From positions 1-22,995 of the forward strand of contig JAKSAU010000943.1 of the NCBI GenBank assembly GCA_022361535.1: a stretch of DNA of 22,995 nt, written 5' to 3'. The stretch's first letter is position 1, and each line of letters opens with the position of its first letter. Shown in pieces: positions 1 to 6,667 of this stretch. Source of the DNA: Desulfobacterales bacterium. Its GTDB lineage: Bacteria > Desulfobacterota > Desulfobacteria > Desulfobacterales > Desulfobacteraceae. Position numbers and translations under genes: made by a program. The notes under the pieces were generated by a model. The model made no database searches. It was given only the letters and a program-made list of their open reading frames with translations, and had not been told where the DNA came from.

Positions 1-1692
1 TTCTTCCAGGTAACGATCATCATCGTCGTCTTCCAGACGTTTGATGGACAGCCCGATCCGTCTTTCGTCGGAGTTGATATTCATAACCTTAGCAGTGATG
101 GTTTCACCGATCTGGTAATGTTCTTTAGGGCTCTTGATGTTTTCTTTGCTGATTTCAGAGACGTGAACCAGGCCTTCAATACCCTCTTCAAGCTCTACAA
201 ATACGCCGAAGTCAGTCAGATTGGTAATCTCGCCGGAAATTTCCTTACCAACTTCGTAACGTTCGGCAACAGTTTCCCAGGGATCTGCCTGAGTCTGTTT
301 GATACCCAGGGAGAATCTTTCGTTGGCCTTGTCAATATCAAGGACAACTGCCTGGATGGTGTCGTTTTTCTTGTAGACTTCAGACGGATGCTTGATCCGT
401 TTGGTCCAGGAAATATCTGAAATATGAACCAGGCCGTCGATGTCATCGTCAATACCGATGAACAGACCGAATTCAGTGATATTTTTGATCTTGCCTTCAA
501 TGATAGTGCCCACAGGATATTTCTGAGAGATAACTTCCCAAGGATTATCAACAGTCTGTTTGATACCCAGAGAGATTCTGCGGTTGTCTGGTTTGAGATC
601 CAGAACAACAGCTTCAACCTGCTCACCAACGGCAACCATCTGGGATGGGTGGCGGATCTTGCGGGTCCAAGACATTTCAGACACATGGATGAGGCCTTCA
701 ACGCCCTCTTCCAGTTCGATAAATGCACCGTAATCAGTAAGGCTGACAACGCGTCCTTCAACCTTGGAGTTGATGGGATATTTATCCACAGCAGTAGTCC
801 AGGGATCAGGAGTAAGCTGTTTCATACCCAGAGATACTCTTTCTTTCTCAAAATCAAAAGAAAGGATCTTCACGGTAATCTGATCACCAACTGAGAACAG
901 TTCGGACGGATGTTTCACCCGGCCCCAGGAAATGTCGGTAATATGAAGGAGTCCGTCTACGCCGCCAAGGTCGACAAACACACCATATTCGGTGATATTT
1001 TTGACGATACCTTCCATGACTTTGTCATTCTCAATGGCTGACAGGGTTGCTGCGCGCATTGTTTCTCTTTCCGCTTCAAGCAGAACCCGTCTAGACAGGA
1101 CAATGTTGTTTCTTTTCTTGTTGTACTTGAGAATTTTGAAGGTGTAGGTCTGGTTGACCATTTCATCCATGTTACGGATGGGCCGCAGATCTGCCTGAGA
1201 ACCGGGAAGGAAAGCTTGCAGTCCGATGTCGACTGAAAATCCGCCTTTGACACGGCTGGTGATAACGCCTTCGATGGTGCCGTCGTCATCATAGATGTCT
1301 TTAATGGCATCCCAGACTTTAACTTTTTTGGCCTTGTCATGGGAAAGAAGAACGGTTTCCTCTTCTTCGTCCCAGACTTCTATCATTACTTCAAACTCGT
1401 CGCCAACTTTGACGTTTGCATTGCCTTCATCGTCAATGAATTCCTGAATAGAGATCTGCCCTTCAGATTTATACCCCACATCAACAAGGACTGCTTCCCT
1501 GCCGACAGAGATCACTGTTCCGGTGACTACCTGTCCCTCTTCAAATTTACTTAGACTGGACTCGTAAATGCCCAGCAGCTCTTCCATGGTTTCTTCGCCG
1601 GTGAGTTCAATTTCAGGCTCGTTCACCGCTTCTTTGGTCTCTAATTCTTCATTCATGTTTTGGTTTTCGTTTTCTTCAGCAATGTTGTTCAT
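1..1692 (-). CDS. rpsA: 30S ribosomal protein S1 (3' end cut by window edge)
   Basis: S1 binds mRNA on the 30S subunit and helps start translation. The minus frame is open from ATG at 1692 to base 1, 564 codons with no stop, so the last residues lie outside the window. After an acidic N-terminal stretch (residues 1-50) I count six S1 OB-fold repeats, at about 51-118, 136-202, 222-291, 307-378, 394-465 and 481-552. Repeats 3-6 carry the FVDLGG/FIELEEG, GLLHITDISW-type signature, and repeats 1-2 are divergent, as usual in S1. The family is usually 550-590 residues, so little is missing. The sequence ends in an Asp-rich tail (from about residue 555). The start is fixed by an AGGGGG Shine-Dalgarno about 10 nt upstream. 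It follows cmk, the classic cmk-rpsA order. Confidence 0.97.
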   Translation of the reverse strand, partial: MNNIAEENENQNMNEELETKEAVNEPEIELTGEETMEELLGIYESSLSKFEEGQVVTGTVISVGREAVLVDVGYKSEGQISIQEFIDDEGNANVKVGDEFEVMIEVWDEEEETVLLSHDKAKKVKVWDAIKDIYDDDGTIEGVITSRVKGGFSVDIGLQAFLPGSQADLRPIRNMDEMVNQTYTFKILKYNKKRNNIVLSRRVLLEAERETMRAATLSAIENDKVMEGIVKNITEYGVFVDLGGVDGLLHITDISWGRVKHPSELFSVGDQITVKILSFDFEKERVSLGMKQLTPDPWTTAVDKYPINSKVEGRVVSLTDYGAFIELEEGVEGLIHVSEMSWTRKIRHPSQMVAVGEQVEAVVLDLKPDNRRISLGIKQTVDNPWEVISQKYPVGTIIEGKIKNITEFGLFIGIDDDIDGLVHISDISWTKRIKHPSEVYKKNDTIQAVVLDIDKANERFSLGIKQTQADPWETVAERYEVGKEISGEITNLTDFGVFVELEEGIEGLVHVSEISKENIKSPKEHYQIGETITAKVMNINSDERRIGLSIKRLEDDDDDRYLEE

Positions 1693-1722
1693 TAATATTA
1701 TTCCCCCTAATCGAATTTTGTT

Positions 1723-1750
1723 ACCCGCCTTCCTGCCCTTGGGAACGGGT
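1723..1750 (-). promoter_or_regulatory. Stem-loop in the rpsA leader
   Basis: Minus-strand ACCCG (1750-1746) can pair with CGGGT (1727-1723), and inside it TTCC can pair with GGAA around an A/G-rich loop. It lies between the rpsA promoter candidate and the Shine-Dalgarno, with about 30 nt to the start codon. No T run follows, so it is not a terminator. S1 is known to repress its own mRNA in E. coli; whether this hairpin does that here is inference. Confidence 0.35.
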
Positions 1751-1772
1751 GGGAATACGAGTACAATTTACC

Positions 1773-1801
1773 CTTATACCAATGGGAAAAAGAAAAATCA
1801 A
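1773..1801 (-). promoter_or_regulatory. Candidate sigma70 promoter of rpsA
   Basis: On the minus strand TTGATT (1801-1796) is followed after exactly 17 bp by TATAAG (1778-1773), about 80 bp before the rpsA start. It lies in the 126-bp gap after cmk, so rpsA can be transcribed on its own as well as by read-through from hisC-cmk. This is a consensus match by eye, not a mapped start. Confidence 0.5.
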
Positions 1802-1818
1802 GCAAATGATAGTTTTTT

Positions 1819-2478
1819 TTAACTCTTTTCGATCAAGGCACGCATTTTCTCGACCACTTGTGGGACACTCATATGTGTTGAGTCCACAAGTATTGCATCA
1901 TCAGCCGGTTTTAGCGGAGAGGTTTGGCGACCGGCATCGTTTTTATCACGTTTGGCCATGTCAGTCTTTACCTTATCCAGTTCAACGCCTGCGGTTCCCA
2001 TCTCCTCGTACCGCCTTTGGGCGCGTGTTTCGATGTCAGCAGAAAGAAAAAACTTGAACGGGGCATTTGGAAAAACAGCCGTCCCCATATCACGGCCTTC
2101 AAAAACCGCATCCCTTGTAGCGGCAATATGCTTTTGGATACCCAGCAATGCCTTGCGCACCATCGGCAATGCAGACGTATCAGATGCCAGCATTGTGATT
2201 TCGGGAGTACGAATAAATCCGGTAATATCCTTCCCTGATGAAGTCAGTATAAGATCCTGCCCTTCCATGAGAAAAGTCAAATCCAGCGTATCAAGAAACG
2301 CACTAAGTTTAGCCTCGTCTTTCCAATCTACCTGCTGATTGCTTATTTCATATGCAACCCCCCGGTATAAGGCCCCGGTATCCACATAAACACATCCCAG
2401 CTCTTTGGCCAGTGCCTTTGAAACAGTTGTTTTTCCTGCACCGGCCGGACCATCTATAGTTACAATACGATAGGTCAT
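1819..2478 (-). CDS. cmk: Cytidylate kinase
   Basis: Phosphorylates CMP and dCMP with ATP in the cytoplasm to supply CTP and dCTP. The protein has 219 residues, the normal size for bacterial Cmk. The P-loop GPAGAGKT is at residues 10-17. DTGALYR (33-39) and EGRDMGT (127-133) match the CMP-binding signatures, and the LID-type RAQRRYEE stands at about 152-159. ATG at 2478 is preceded by GGAGAG about 8 nt upstream, inside the last codons of hisC; the gap to hisC is 3 bp, so the two are very likely cotranscribed and perhaps translationally coupled. rpsA follows after 126 bp. Confidence 0.97.
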   Translation of the reverse strand: MTYRIVTIDGPAGAGKTTVSKALAKELGCVYVDTGALYRGVAYEISNQQVDWKDEAKLSAFLDTLDLTFLMEGQDLILTSSGKDITGFIRTPEITMLASDTSALPMVRKALLGIQKHIAATRDAVFEGRDMGTAVFPNAPFKFFLSADIETRAQRRYEEMGTAGVELDKVKTDMAKRDKNDAGRQTSPLKPADDAILVDSTHMSVPQVVEKMRALIEKS

Positions 2479-2481
2479 GAT

Positions 2482-3573
2482 TTATCTCTCCATCACCTTT
2501 TTAAGCGCTGTAATGCATGTTTTGTTTTCATCCGGTGTCCCGGCATTGATTCTCAAAAATGTATCAAACCCATAGGAAGCCATTGAACGGACGACCACAC
2601 CCTGTTTAAGCATCTTTTCAAACACTTCTTTTGCAGGGGTTTTAATGTCTACCATTAGAAAATTCGACTGGGTGGGCAGCACATCAAATCCCATGCCGGT
2701 CAATTCTTGCGTTAAATAGTCGATTCCTTCGTGGGTTCCGGCTATGGACTTTGCCAAGAAATCGGTATCCTCAAAGGCGGCTTCTGATGCCGCTTGAGCC
2801 AGGGCATTTACGTTAAACGGCTGGCGTATCCGGTTCAGGATTTCAGCGACCTGGGTATCCATCACACCGTATCCGATACGAAACCCTGCAAGTCCGTAAG
2901 CCTTGGAAAAAGTCCTTAGTGTAACAATCCTGGGGTCTGTCAACGGTTTTTTAAGGGAGTTGTACACTGACTCATCCCGGACGAATTCTATATACGCTTC
3001 ATCAACAATAATAAGTACGTTTTCCGGCAGTTTTTTTGCAAACTCCTTGAACTCTTCCTCTGTAATCACTGCTCCAGTCGGATTAAATGGATTGGTGACA
3101 AATACCATCCTTGTTTTGGGAGTAACAGCTGAAACCAAGCCGTCCAGGTTAGTTGTAAAATCTGTCAAAGGAACCATTACCGGAACACCTTTAGCTGTTT
3201 TAACACTGATCTCGTACATAAGAAAAGAAGGCAGAGGCATCAGAGCTTCATCACCGGGATTTAAAAAACCATGAGCAAGAAGAGCAATGATATCATCGGA
3301 CCCGTTTCCAACCACCAGGTTGTCCATATGAACATTAAACTTTTCAGCAATCTTTTTGCACAGGGAATGGGGCACAGGCTCAGGGTACCGGTTCATTTCT
3401 GCCATCTGCTTTTCCACAGCTTCAGACACCCGTGGTGAAAACCCAAAAGGATTTTCATTTGATGCTAGTTTAACGGCGTTTGTAATCCCGTATTCACGCT
3501 CAACCTCTTTTAGAGGCTTACCGGCTTCATAGGGTTTAAGGGTATTTATGGACTCACTGATCGTAAACTGCAT
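2482..3573 (-). CDS. hisC: Histidinol-phosphate aminotransferase
   Basis: A fold-type I PLP transaminase that makes histidinol phosphate from imidazole acetol phosphate; HisC-type enzymes may also act on aromatic amino acids. I use ATG 3573 (363 residues) because AGGAGAG lies about 10 nt before it; an in-frame ATG at 3612 would add 13 residues without a good ribosome site. Visible motifs are ASNENPFG (37-44), NPFNPTG (161-167), DEAYIEF (191-197, with the PLP-nitrogen Asp) and TFSKAYGLAGFRIGYG, whose Lys at about 224 would bind PLP. First gene of the hisC-cmk-rpsA run; no other his genes are in the window. The exact substrate is assigned by family only. Confidence 0.93.
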   Translation of the reverse strand: MQFTISESINTLKPYEAGKPLKEVEREYGITNAVKLASNENPFGFSPRVSEAVEKQMAEMNRYPEPVPHSLCKKIAEKFNVHMDNLVVGNGSDDIIALLAHGFLNPGDEALMPLPSFLMYEISVKTAKGVPVMVPLTDFTTNLDGLVSAVTPKTRMVFVTNPFNPTGAVITEEEFKEFAKKLPENVLIIVDEAYIEFVRDESVYNSLKKPLTDPRIVTLRTFSKAYGLAGFRIGYGVMDTQVAEILNRIRQPFNVNALAQAASEAAFEDTDFLAKSIAGTHEGIDYLTQELTGMGFDVLPTQSNFLMVDIKTPAKEVFEKMLKQGVVVRSMASYGFDTFLRINAGTPDENKTCITALKKVMER

Positions 3574-3613
3574 GGAATACTCTCTCCTGAATTGGTGCGT
3601 TGAGTAAAACACT

Positions 3614-3644
3614 ACTAATTAGTTAGGATTTGAATTTTTGTCAA
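3614..3644 (-). promoter_or_regulatory. Possible hisC promoter region with a 10-bp palindrome
   Basis: On the minus strand a perfect TTGACA (3644-3639) stands upstream of hisC, but the hexamer 17 bp downstream (TAATTA) is a poor -10 match. The perfect palindrome ACTAATTAGT (3614-3623) sits where a -10 would be expected and could be an operator. Both are read by eye only. Confidence 0.3.
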
Positions 3645-3688
3645 TACCTATGATAGGAAGAGGCTGGGTGACGGCATTTACAGATACC

Positions 3689-3768
3689 GGCACGTTTATC
3701 CTAAGAAACGGCTGCCATATTTTTTTACAAAAATACGCCTGATGCCTTTTTCTTAGGACAAACGTGCC
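3689..3768. repeat. 80-bp palindromic element, 20-bp arms
   Basis: Arms 3689-3708 and 3749-3768 are inverted copies with 19 of 20 bases matching. The interior has a further A/T hairpin (ATTTTT against AAAAAT), and GCATTT (3674-3679) and AAATGC (3783-3788) extend the symmetry outward with gaps. There is no open frame in it. It fits a small mobile or dispersed palindrome, or a cruciform or hairpin RNA. The rest of the 3613-4174 gap outside the two palindromes is AT-rich, with nothing else I can name. Confidence 0.6.
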
Positions 3769-3989
3769 TAAGTACCACAGCCAAATGCACTATAACTTTA
3801 GAAAAATTAAAACTAAAGTATTTGGTTTTAAACAATTTTTGCACTGAGCTTAATAACGAAGAGGAAGTACTTACAGCTTTTCTCTTTTTTCAATACGCTC
3901 CACCCTTAAAAAAGAAAAAGAGTCATATGGAATATTTTTGGTCAATATGAGACGCTCACTAAGATCCCTTGGTTCTGTTAAGGCGTTTA

Positions 3990-4125
3990 GGAGCCGTCAG
4001 GGTGAAGGGCCAAAGCGGCGTGAGTTATGATTCCGTCAAGGACAAAAAAGGCGTCAGAACTCCGCTTCAAAGCAGGTCAGGACGACCTGTGCAGATTTAG
4101 CGTGGACCTTCACCCTGACGGTACC
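3990..4125. repeat. 136-bp imperfect palindromic element upstream of namZ
   Basis: Arms of 22 bp (3990-4011 and 4104-4125) match in 19 positions when inverted, with a perfect 15-bp core (3994-4008 against 4107-4121). Nested inside are AGCGG...GAGTT against AACTCCGCT and a perfect CAGGTC-5 nt-GACCTG hairpin (4073-4089). It is markedly more GC-rich than the flanks and has no gene. It could be a MITE-like repeat or a structured RNA in the namZ leader; its right arm ends 49 bp before the namZ start. Confidence 0.6.
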
Positions 4126-4174
4126 GGGTTCAACTTACATGTATTGGCCTTGATTAAAAACATTTGGAGACGTA

Positions 4175-5344
4175 ATGAACCATATCCGAACTGGACTTGA
4201 CACCCTTTCTAAACAGATACCTGACTGTCTTAAAGGACGAAAACTTGGGCTTTTAGCCAATCCGGCTTCTGTGGATCGACACTTTATTCATGCCCGGGAT
4301 ATTATCCACAATTTGTTTCCAGGCCAATTAAAGGCCCTTTTTTCACCACAGCATGGTTTTTTTGCAGAAAAACAAGACAATATGATTGAATCCGCGCATT
4401 ACAGGGATCCGGATCTGAATATCCCGGTTTTCAGCCTTTACAGTGAAACGCGTATCCCAACTCCTGAAATGTTTGAGTCCATCGACACCCTTGTAGTTGA
4501 TATTCAGGATGTTGGCACCCGGGTTTATACATTTATATATACGATATCCTACTGCCTTGAAACTGCGGCAGCATTGGGCAAATCTGTAGTTGTCTTAGAT
4601 CGGCCCAATCCAATCGGAGGCACCCAGGTTGAAGGCAATGTGCTTGAACCGGACTATGCCTCTTTTGTAGGCCGGTTTCCTATACCTATGCGCCATGGCA
4701 TGACTGTTGGAGAAATTTCAAAATACTTCAACGACACACAGGCTATTGGCTGTGATCTGACAATTATCCCCATGCAGGGGTGGAAACGGGATATGTACTG
4801 GAACGAGACAGGCCTTGTCTGGATTCCTCCATCCCCCAATTTGCCGACTCCGTTTTCGGCTATGGTTTATCCTGGCCAGGTTATATATGAGGGAACCAAT
4901 GTATCAGAAGCCAGGGGCACCACCCTGCCCTTTGAACAGTTTGGCGCCCCATATATTGACATAAAAGAAATTCAGAATAAAATCGGAGCCATTCCGGGCA
5001 TTGTTTTAAGACCTGTTTGTTTTGAACCCACTTCTGGCAAATGGGCCAATGAATGCTGCCGGGGATTCCACATCCATATAACAGACAAGCAGACATATAA
5101 GCCATATCTTACATCTTTGATTTTGATGCAGGAAATCCTTCGTTCTCACCCAAAGGATTTTCAATTAAAGGAACCGCCATACGAATACGAGTATGAGCGG
5201 CTCCCAATGGATTTGATATTGGGTAGCCGTTCCCTTCGTGAGGCCATAGAGGAAATGGCTGATCTTAGGGAGTTGGAATCAGGTTGGCAAAAAGAATTAA
5301 TTAACTTTAAAAATGAATCAAAATCCTCTTATCTTTATGAATGA
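4175..5344 (+). CDS. namZ: NamZ-type exo-beta-N-acetylmuramidase (DUF1343)
   Basis: 389 residues, the size of the DUF1343 family, whose characterised members (B. subtilis NamZ/YbbC) split MurNAc from the non-reducing end of peptidoglycan fragments. Family signatures are LGLLANPASVD (about 24-34), LFSPQHGFF (about 55-63), VVDIQDVGTRVYTFIYT (about 107-123), VLDRPNPIGG (about 140-149), and EGTNVSEARGTTLPFEQFGAP late in the protein. No signal peptide or lipobox is visible, so it should act in the cytoplasm, unlike many secreted family members. The position I remember as Glu in the PEHG motif of many relatives is Gln here (PQHG). ATG at 4175 follows TTGGAG at good spacing. It overlaps the RNase H frame by 32 bp. 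A MurNAc kinase/uridylyltransferase lies 4 kb downstream. Confidence 0.85.
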   Translation: MNHIRTGLDTLSKQIPDCLKGRKLGLLANPASVDRHFIHARDIIHNLFPGQLKALFSPQHGFFAEKQDNMIESAHYRDPDLNIPVFSLYSETRIPTPEMFESIDTLVVDIQDVGTRVYTFIYTISYCLETAAALGKSVVVLDRPNPIGGTQVEGNVLEPDYASFVGRFPIPMRHGMTVGEISKYFNDTQAIGCDLTIIPMQGWKRDMYWNETGLVWIPPSPNLPTPFSAMVYPGQVIYEGTNVSEARGTTLPFEQFGAPYIDIKEIQNKIGAIPGIVLRPVCFEPTSGKWANECCRGFHIHITDKQTYKPYLTSLILMQEILRSHPKDFQLKEPPYEYEYERLPMDLILGSRSLREAIEEMADLRELESGWQKELINFKNESKSSYLYE

Positions 5345-6029
5345 CTCGACCCCAAAAAAAGATAAAGACGGCAATCTGTGGAAACGGATGTCTTTTAAAC
5401 AGAATAAGGTCTGGGCAGCTTGGTCTGCTGATGGTACACCTCGGGTTAAAGACAATAAGGTAAAGATAAAGTATAACCTGGATCAGGATTATGAATACCG
5501 TATCAAAGTAGACGGACTTAAACCTGAAAACCAGGCTGTGCCTGCCCGAAAAAAAAAGAAAGATTCAAAGAAAACAGCAGGCCAAAAAGATAAAAGCCTA
5601 ACGAACCCGGAACAGGATCTACCGGAAAATTGCATACGCATTTACACAGACGGGGCATCGTCTGGAAACCCGGGGCCTTCAGGTATCGGGGTATTATTAT
5701 TGTATAAGGAAAACAGAAAAGAAATTTCTGAATATATCGGCACGGCTACAAATAACATCGCAGAACTCACAGCCATTAACAAAGCGCTTTTGGCTCTGAA
5801 AAGAAAAGACCTTCCCGTTCGAATATTTACGGACTCTTCTTATGCTATAGGGTTATTAACCCAAGACTGGAAACCTCGTGTCAACCAGGAGATGGTGAAT
5901 CAGATCAAAGAGATGATGAAAGGGTTTGGTGACCTGGCCCTAATCAAAGTAAAGGGGCACGCCGGAATCAAAGAAAATGAGGTCGCAGACTTTCTTGCTA
6001 CATCTGCAATAAAGAAAAGGCCATCATAG
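5313..6029 (+). CDS. rnhA: Ribonuclease HI with an N-terminal extension
   Basis: Cuts the RNA strand of RNA-DNA hybrids. The catalytic domain occupies residues 107-235: YTDGASSGNPGPSG with D113, NNIAELTA with E151, FTDSSYA with D174, and GHAGIKENEVADFLA with H216 and D226, so the DEDD set is complete. Ahead of it are about 105 extra residues: a Trp/Lys-rich stretch (about 20-70) and a Lys-rich linker (about 79-95). This part is not the usual hybrid-binding domain (no GxxxGIY-type motif seen), and I do not recognise it. Starts at 5313 or 5337 both lie inside the end of namZ and neither has a clear ribosome site, so the start is unsure and translation is probably coupled to namZ. Confidence 0.9.
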   Translation: MNQNPLIFMNDSTPKKDKDGNLWKRMSFKQNKVWAAWSADGTPRVKDNKVKIKYNLDQDYEYRIKVDGLKPENQAVPARKKKKDSKKTAGQKDKSLTNPEQDLPENCIRIYTDGASSGNPGPSGIGVLLLYKENRKEISEYIGTATNNIAELTAINKALLALKRKDLPVRIFTDSSYAIGLLTQDWKPRVNQEMVNQIKEMMKGFGDLALIKVKGHAGIKENEVADFLATSAIKKRPS

Positions 6030-6043
6030 CAGGTATAATGGCC
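6019..6043 (+). terminator. Weak terminator-like hairpin after rnhA
   Basis: GGCCAT (6019-6024) pairs with ATGGCC (6038-6043), flanked by AAA and CTTT, and it spans the rnhA stop codon. It lies in the 55-bp gap between two converging genes. The T run is poor, so termination is uncertain. Confidence 0.35.
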
Positions 6044-6084
6044 CTTTCATATTCTGACAAACTGTAATGTCTACAGGTTGTAAC

Positions 6085-6348
6085 TTATTTCGCGCTTTTC
6101 AAATCTTCCAGTTCTTTTTCAAGCTCTGCAATTTTGGCTTTGTCATCGTCGGCAGGTGCGTCTACGCCTTCATCATTTTTCCAAGAGTCTTTGAGTTCGT
6201 CAAATCCGAGATACAGGGCAAGACCACCACCCAAAAGAAGTACAGGCGGAAGACATCCAGCCAGAAGATTTAAGAATTCACCAAACCAAACTGCCAGACC
6301 AACAACACCGAGAAGAACTGCAATAGCTCCGCCAATTAACGTTTTCAT
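6085..6348 (-). CDS. Small two-helix membrane protein with coiled-coil tail (unknown; MamI-like pattern)
   Basis: 87 residues. Two hydrophobic helices (about 3-25 and 31-48) rich in Gly and Leu are joined by a short turn with Cys and Pro-Pro. An acidic linker follows (VDAPADDDKA, about 62-71), then a charged helical tail (about 72-87) fit for a short coiled coil. The start is firm: TAAGGAGG lies 7 nt before ATG 6348. I do not know its function. The Gly/Leu/Trp spacing of the two helices resembles the magnetosome protein MamI as I remember it, but no other magnetosome gene is present and chance similarity is possible. It stands alone on this strand, converging on rnhA. Confidence 0.8.
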   Translation of the reverse strand: MKTLIGGAIAVLLGVVGLAVWFGEFLNLLAGCLPPVLLLGGGLALYLGFDELKDSWKNDEGVDAPADDDKAKIAELEKELEDLKSAK

Positions 6349-6667
6349 AAGATTATCCTCCTTAAGTTCCTGTCTTAATTTTTTAATACGTGATTCATAC
6401 TTTAATTATAGAAATGCATGTGTCAATAGATGAAGAAAAATAGCATAGCCCCTTAATTTTATCAAGGCGTTTTTCCCTCGCATATAGGCTTTTAAAACCT
6501 TTTTTTATTCCAGGGTGTTGTCGTAACAAGATACATTTTAAAGCACCCTCTATACAAAAATTATCATATTGCTATCACATCCAAGCTTTGGTATTGAAAT
6601 AGTCCTTAAGTGTCCTCCTCAAAATAAACGGATCTTAAGATCACATTTTAGCTAAGGAAAATCTTAA
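6349..6667. promoter_or_regulatory. Divergent gap between the small membrane protein and plsB
   Basis: 319 bp without a gene. On the minus strand a TTGACA (6426-6421) and a TATAAT (6410-6405) are both present but only 10 bp apart, so they do not form a normal promoter. A perfect 12-bp palindrome GATCTTAAGATC (6631-6642) stands just before the plsB ribosome site and could be an operator. Promoters for both flanking genes must lie here, but I cannot place them with confidence. Confidence 0.35.

Noticed and set aside
118..1822. Several frames of 70-180 codons on both strands over the first 1.8 kb
   Set aside because: They are shadows of rpsA, whose own frame runs through the left edge without a stop and shows six S1 domains.
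3574..3612. Longer hisC start at 3612
   Set aside because: The extra 13 residues have no ribosome site, while AGGAGAG marks the ATG at 3573.
3870..3935. C/T-rich and A/G-rich stretches as a hairpin gene
   Set aside because: The pairing is low-complexity and imperfect and no function can be supported.
6405..6426. TTGACA and TATAAT as a promoter for the small membrane protein
   Set aside because: Only 10 bp lie between them, too few for sigma70.
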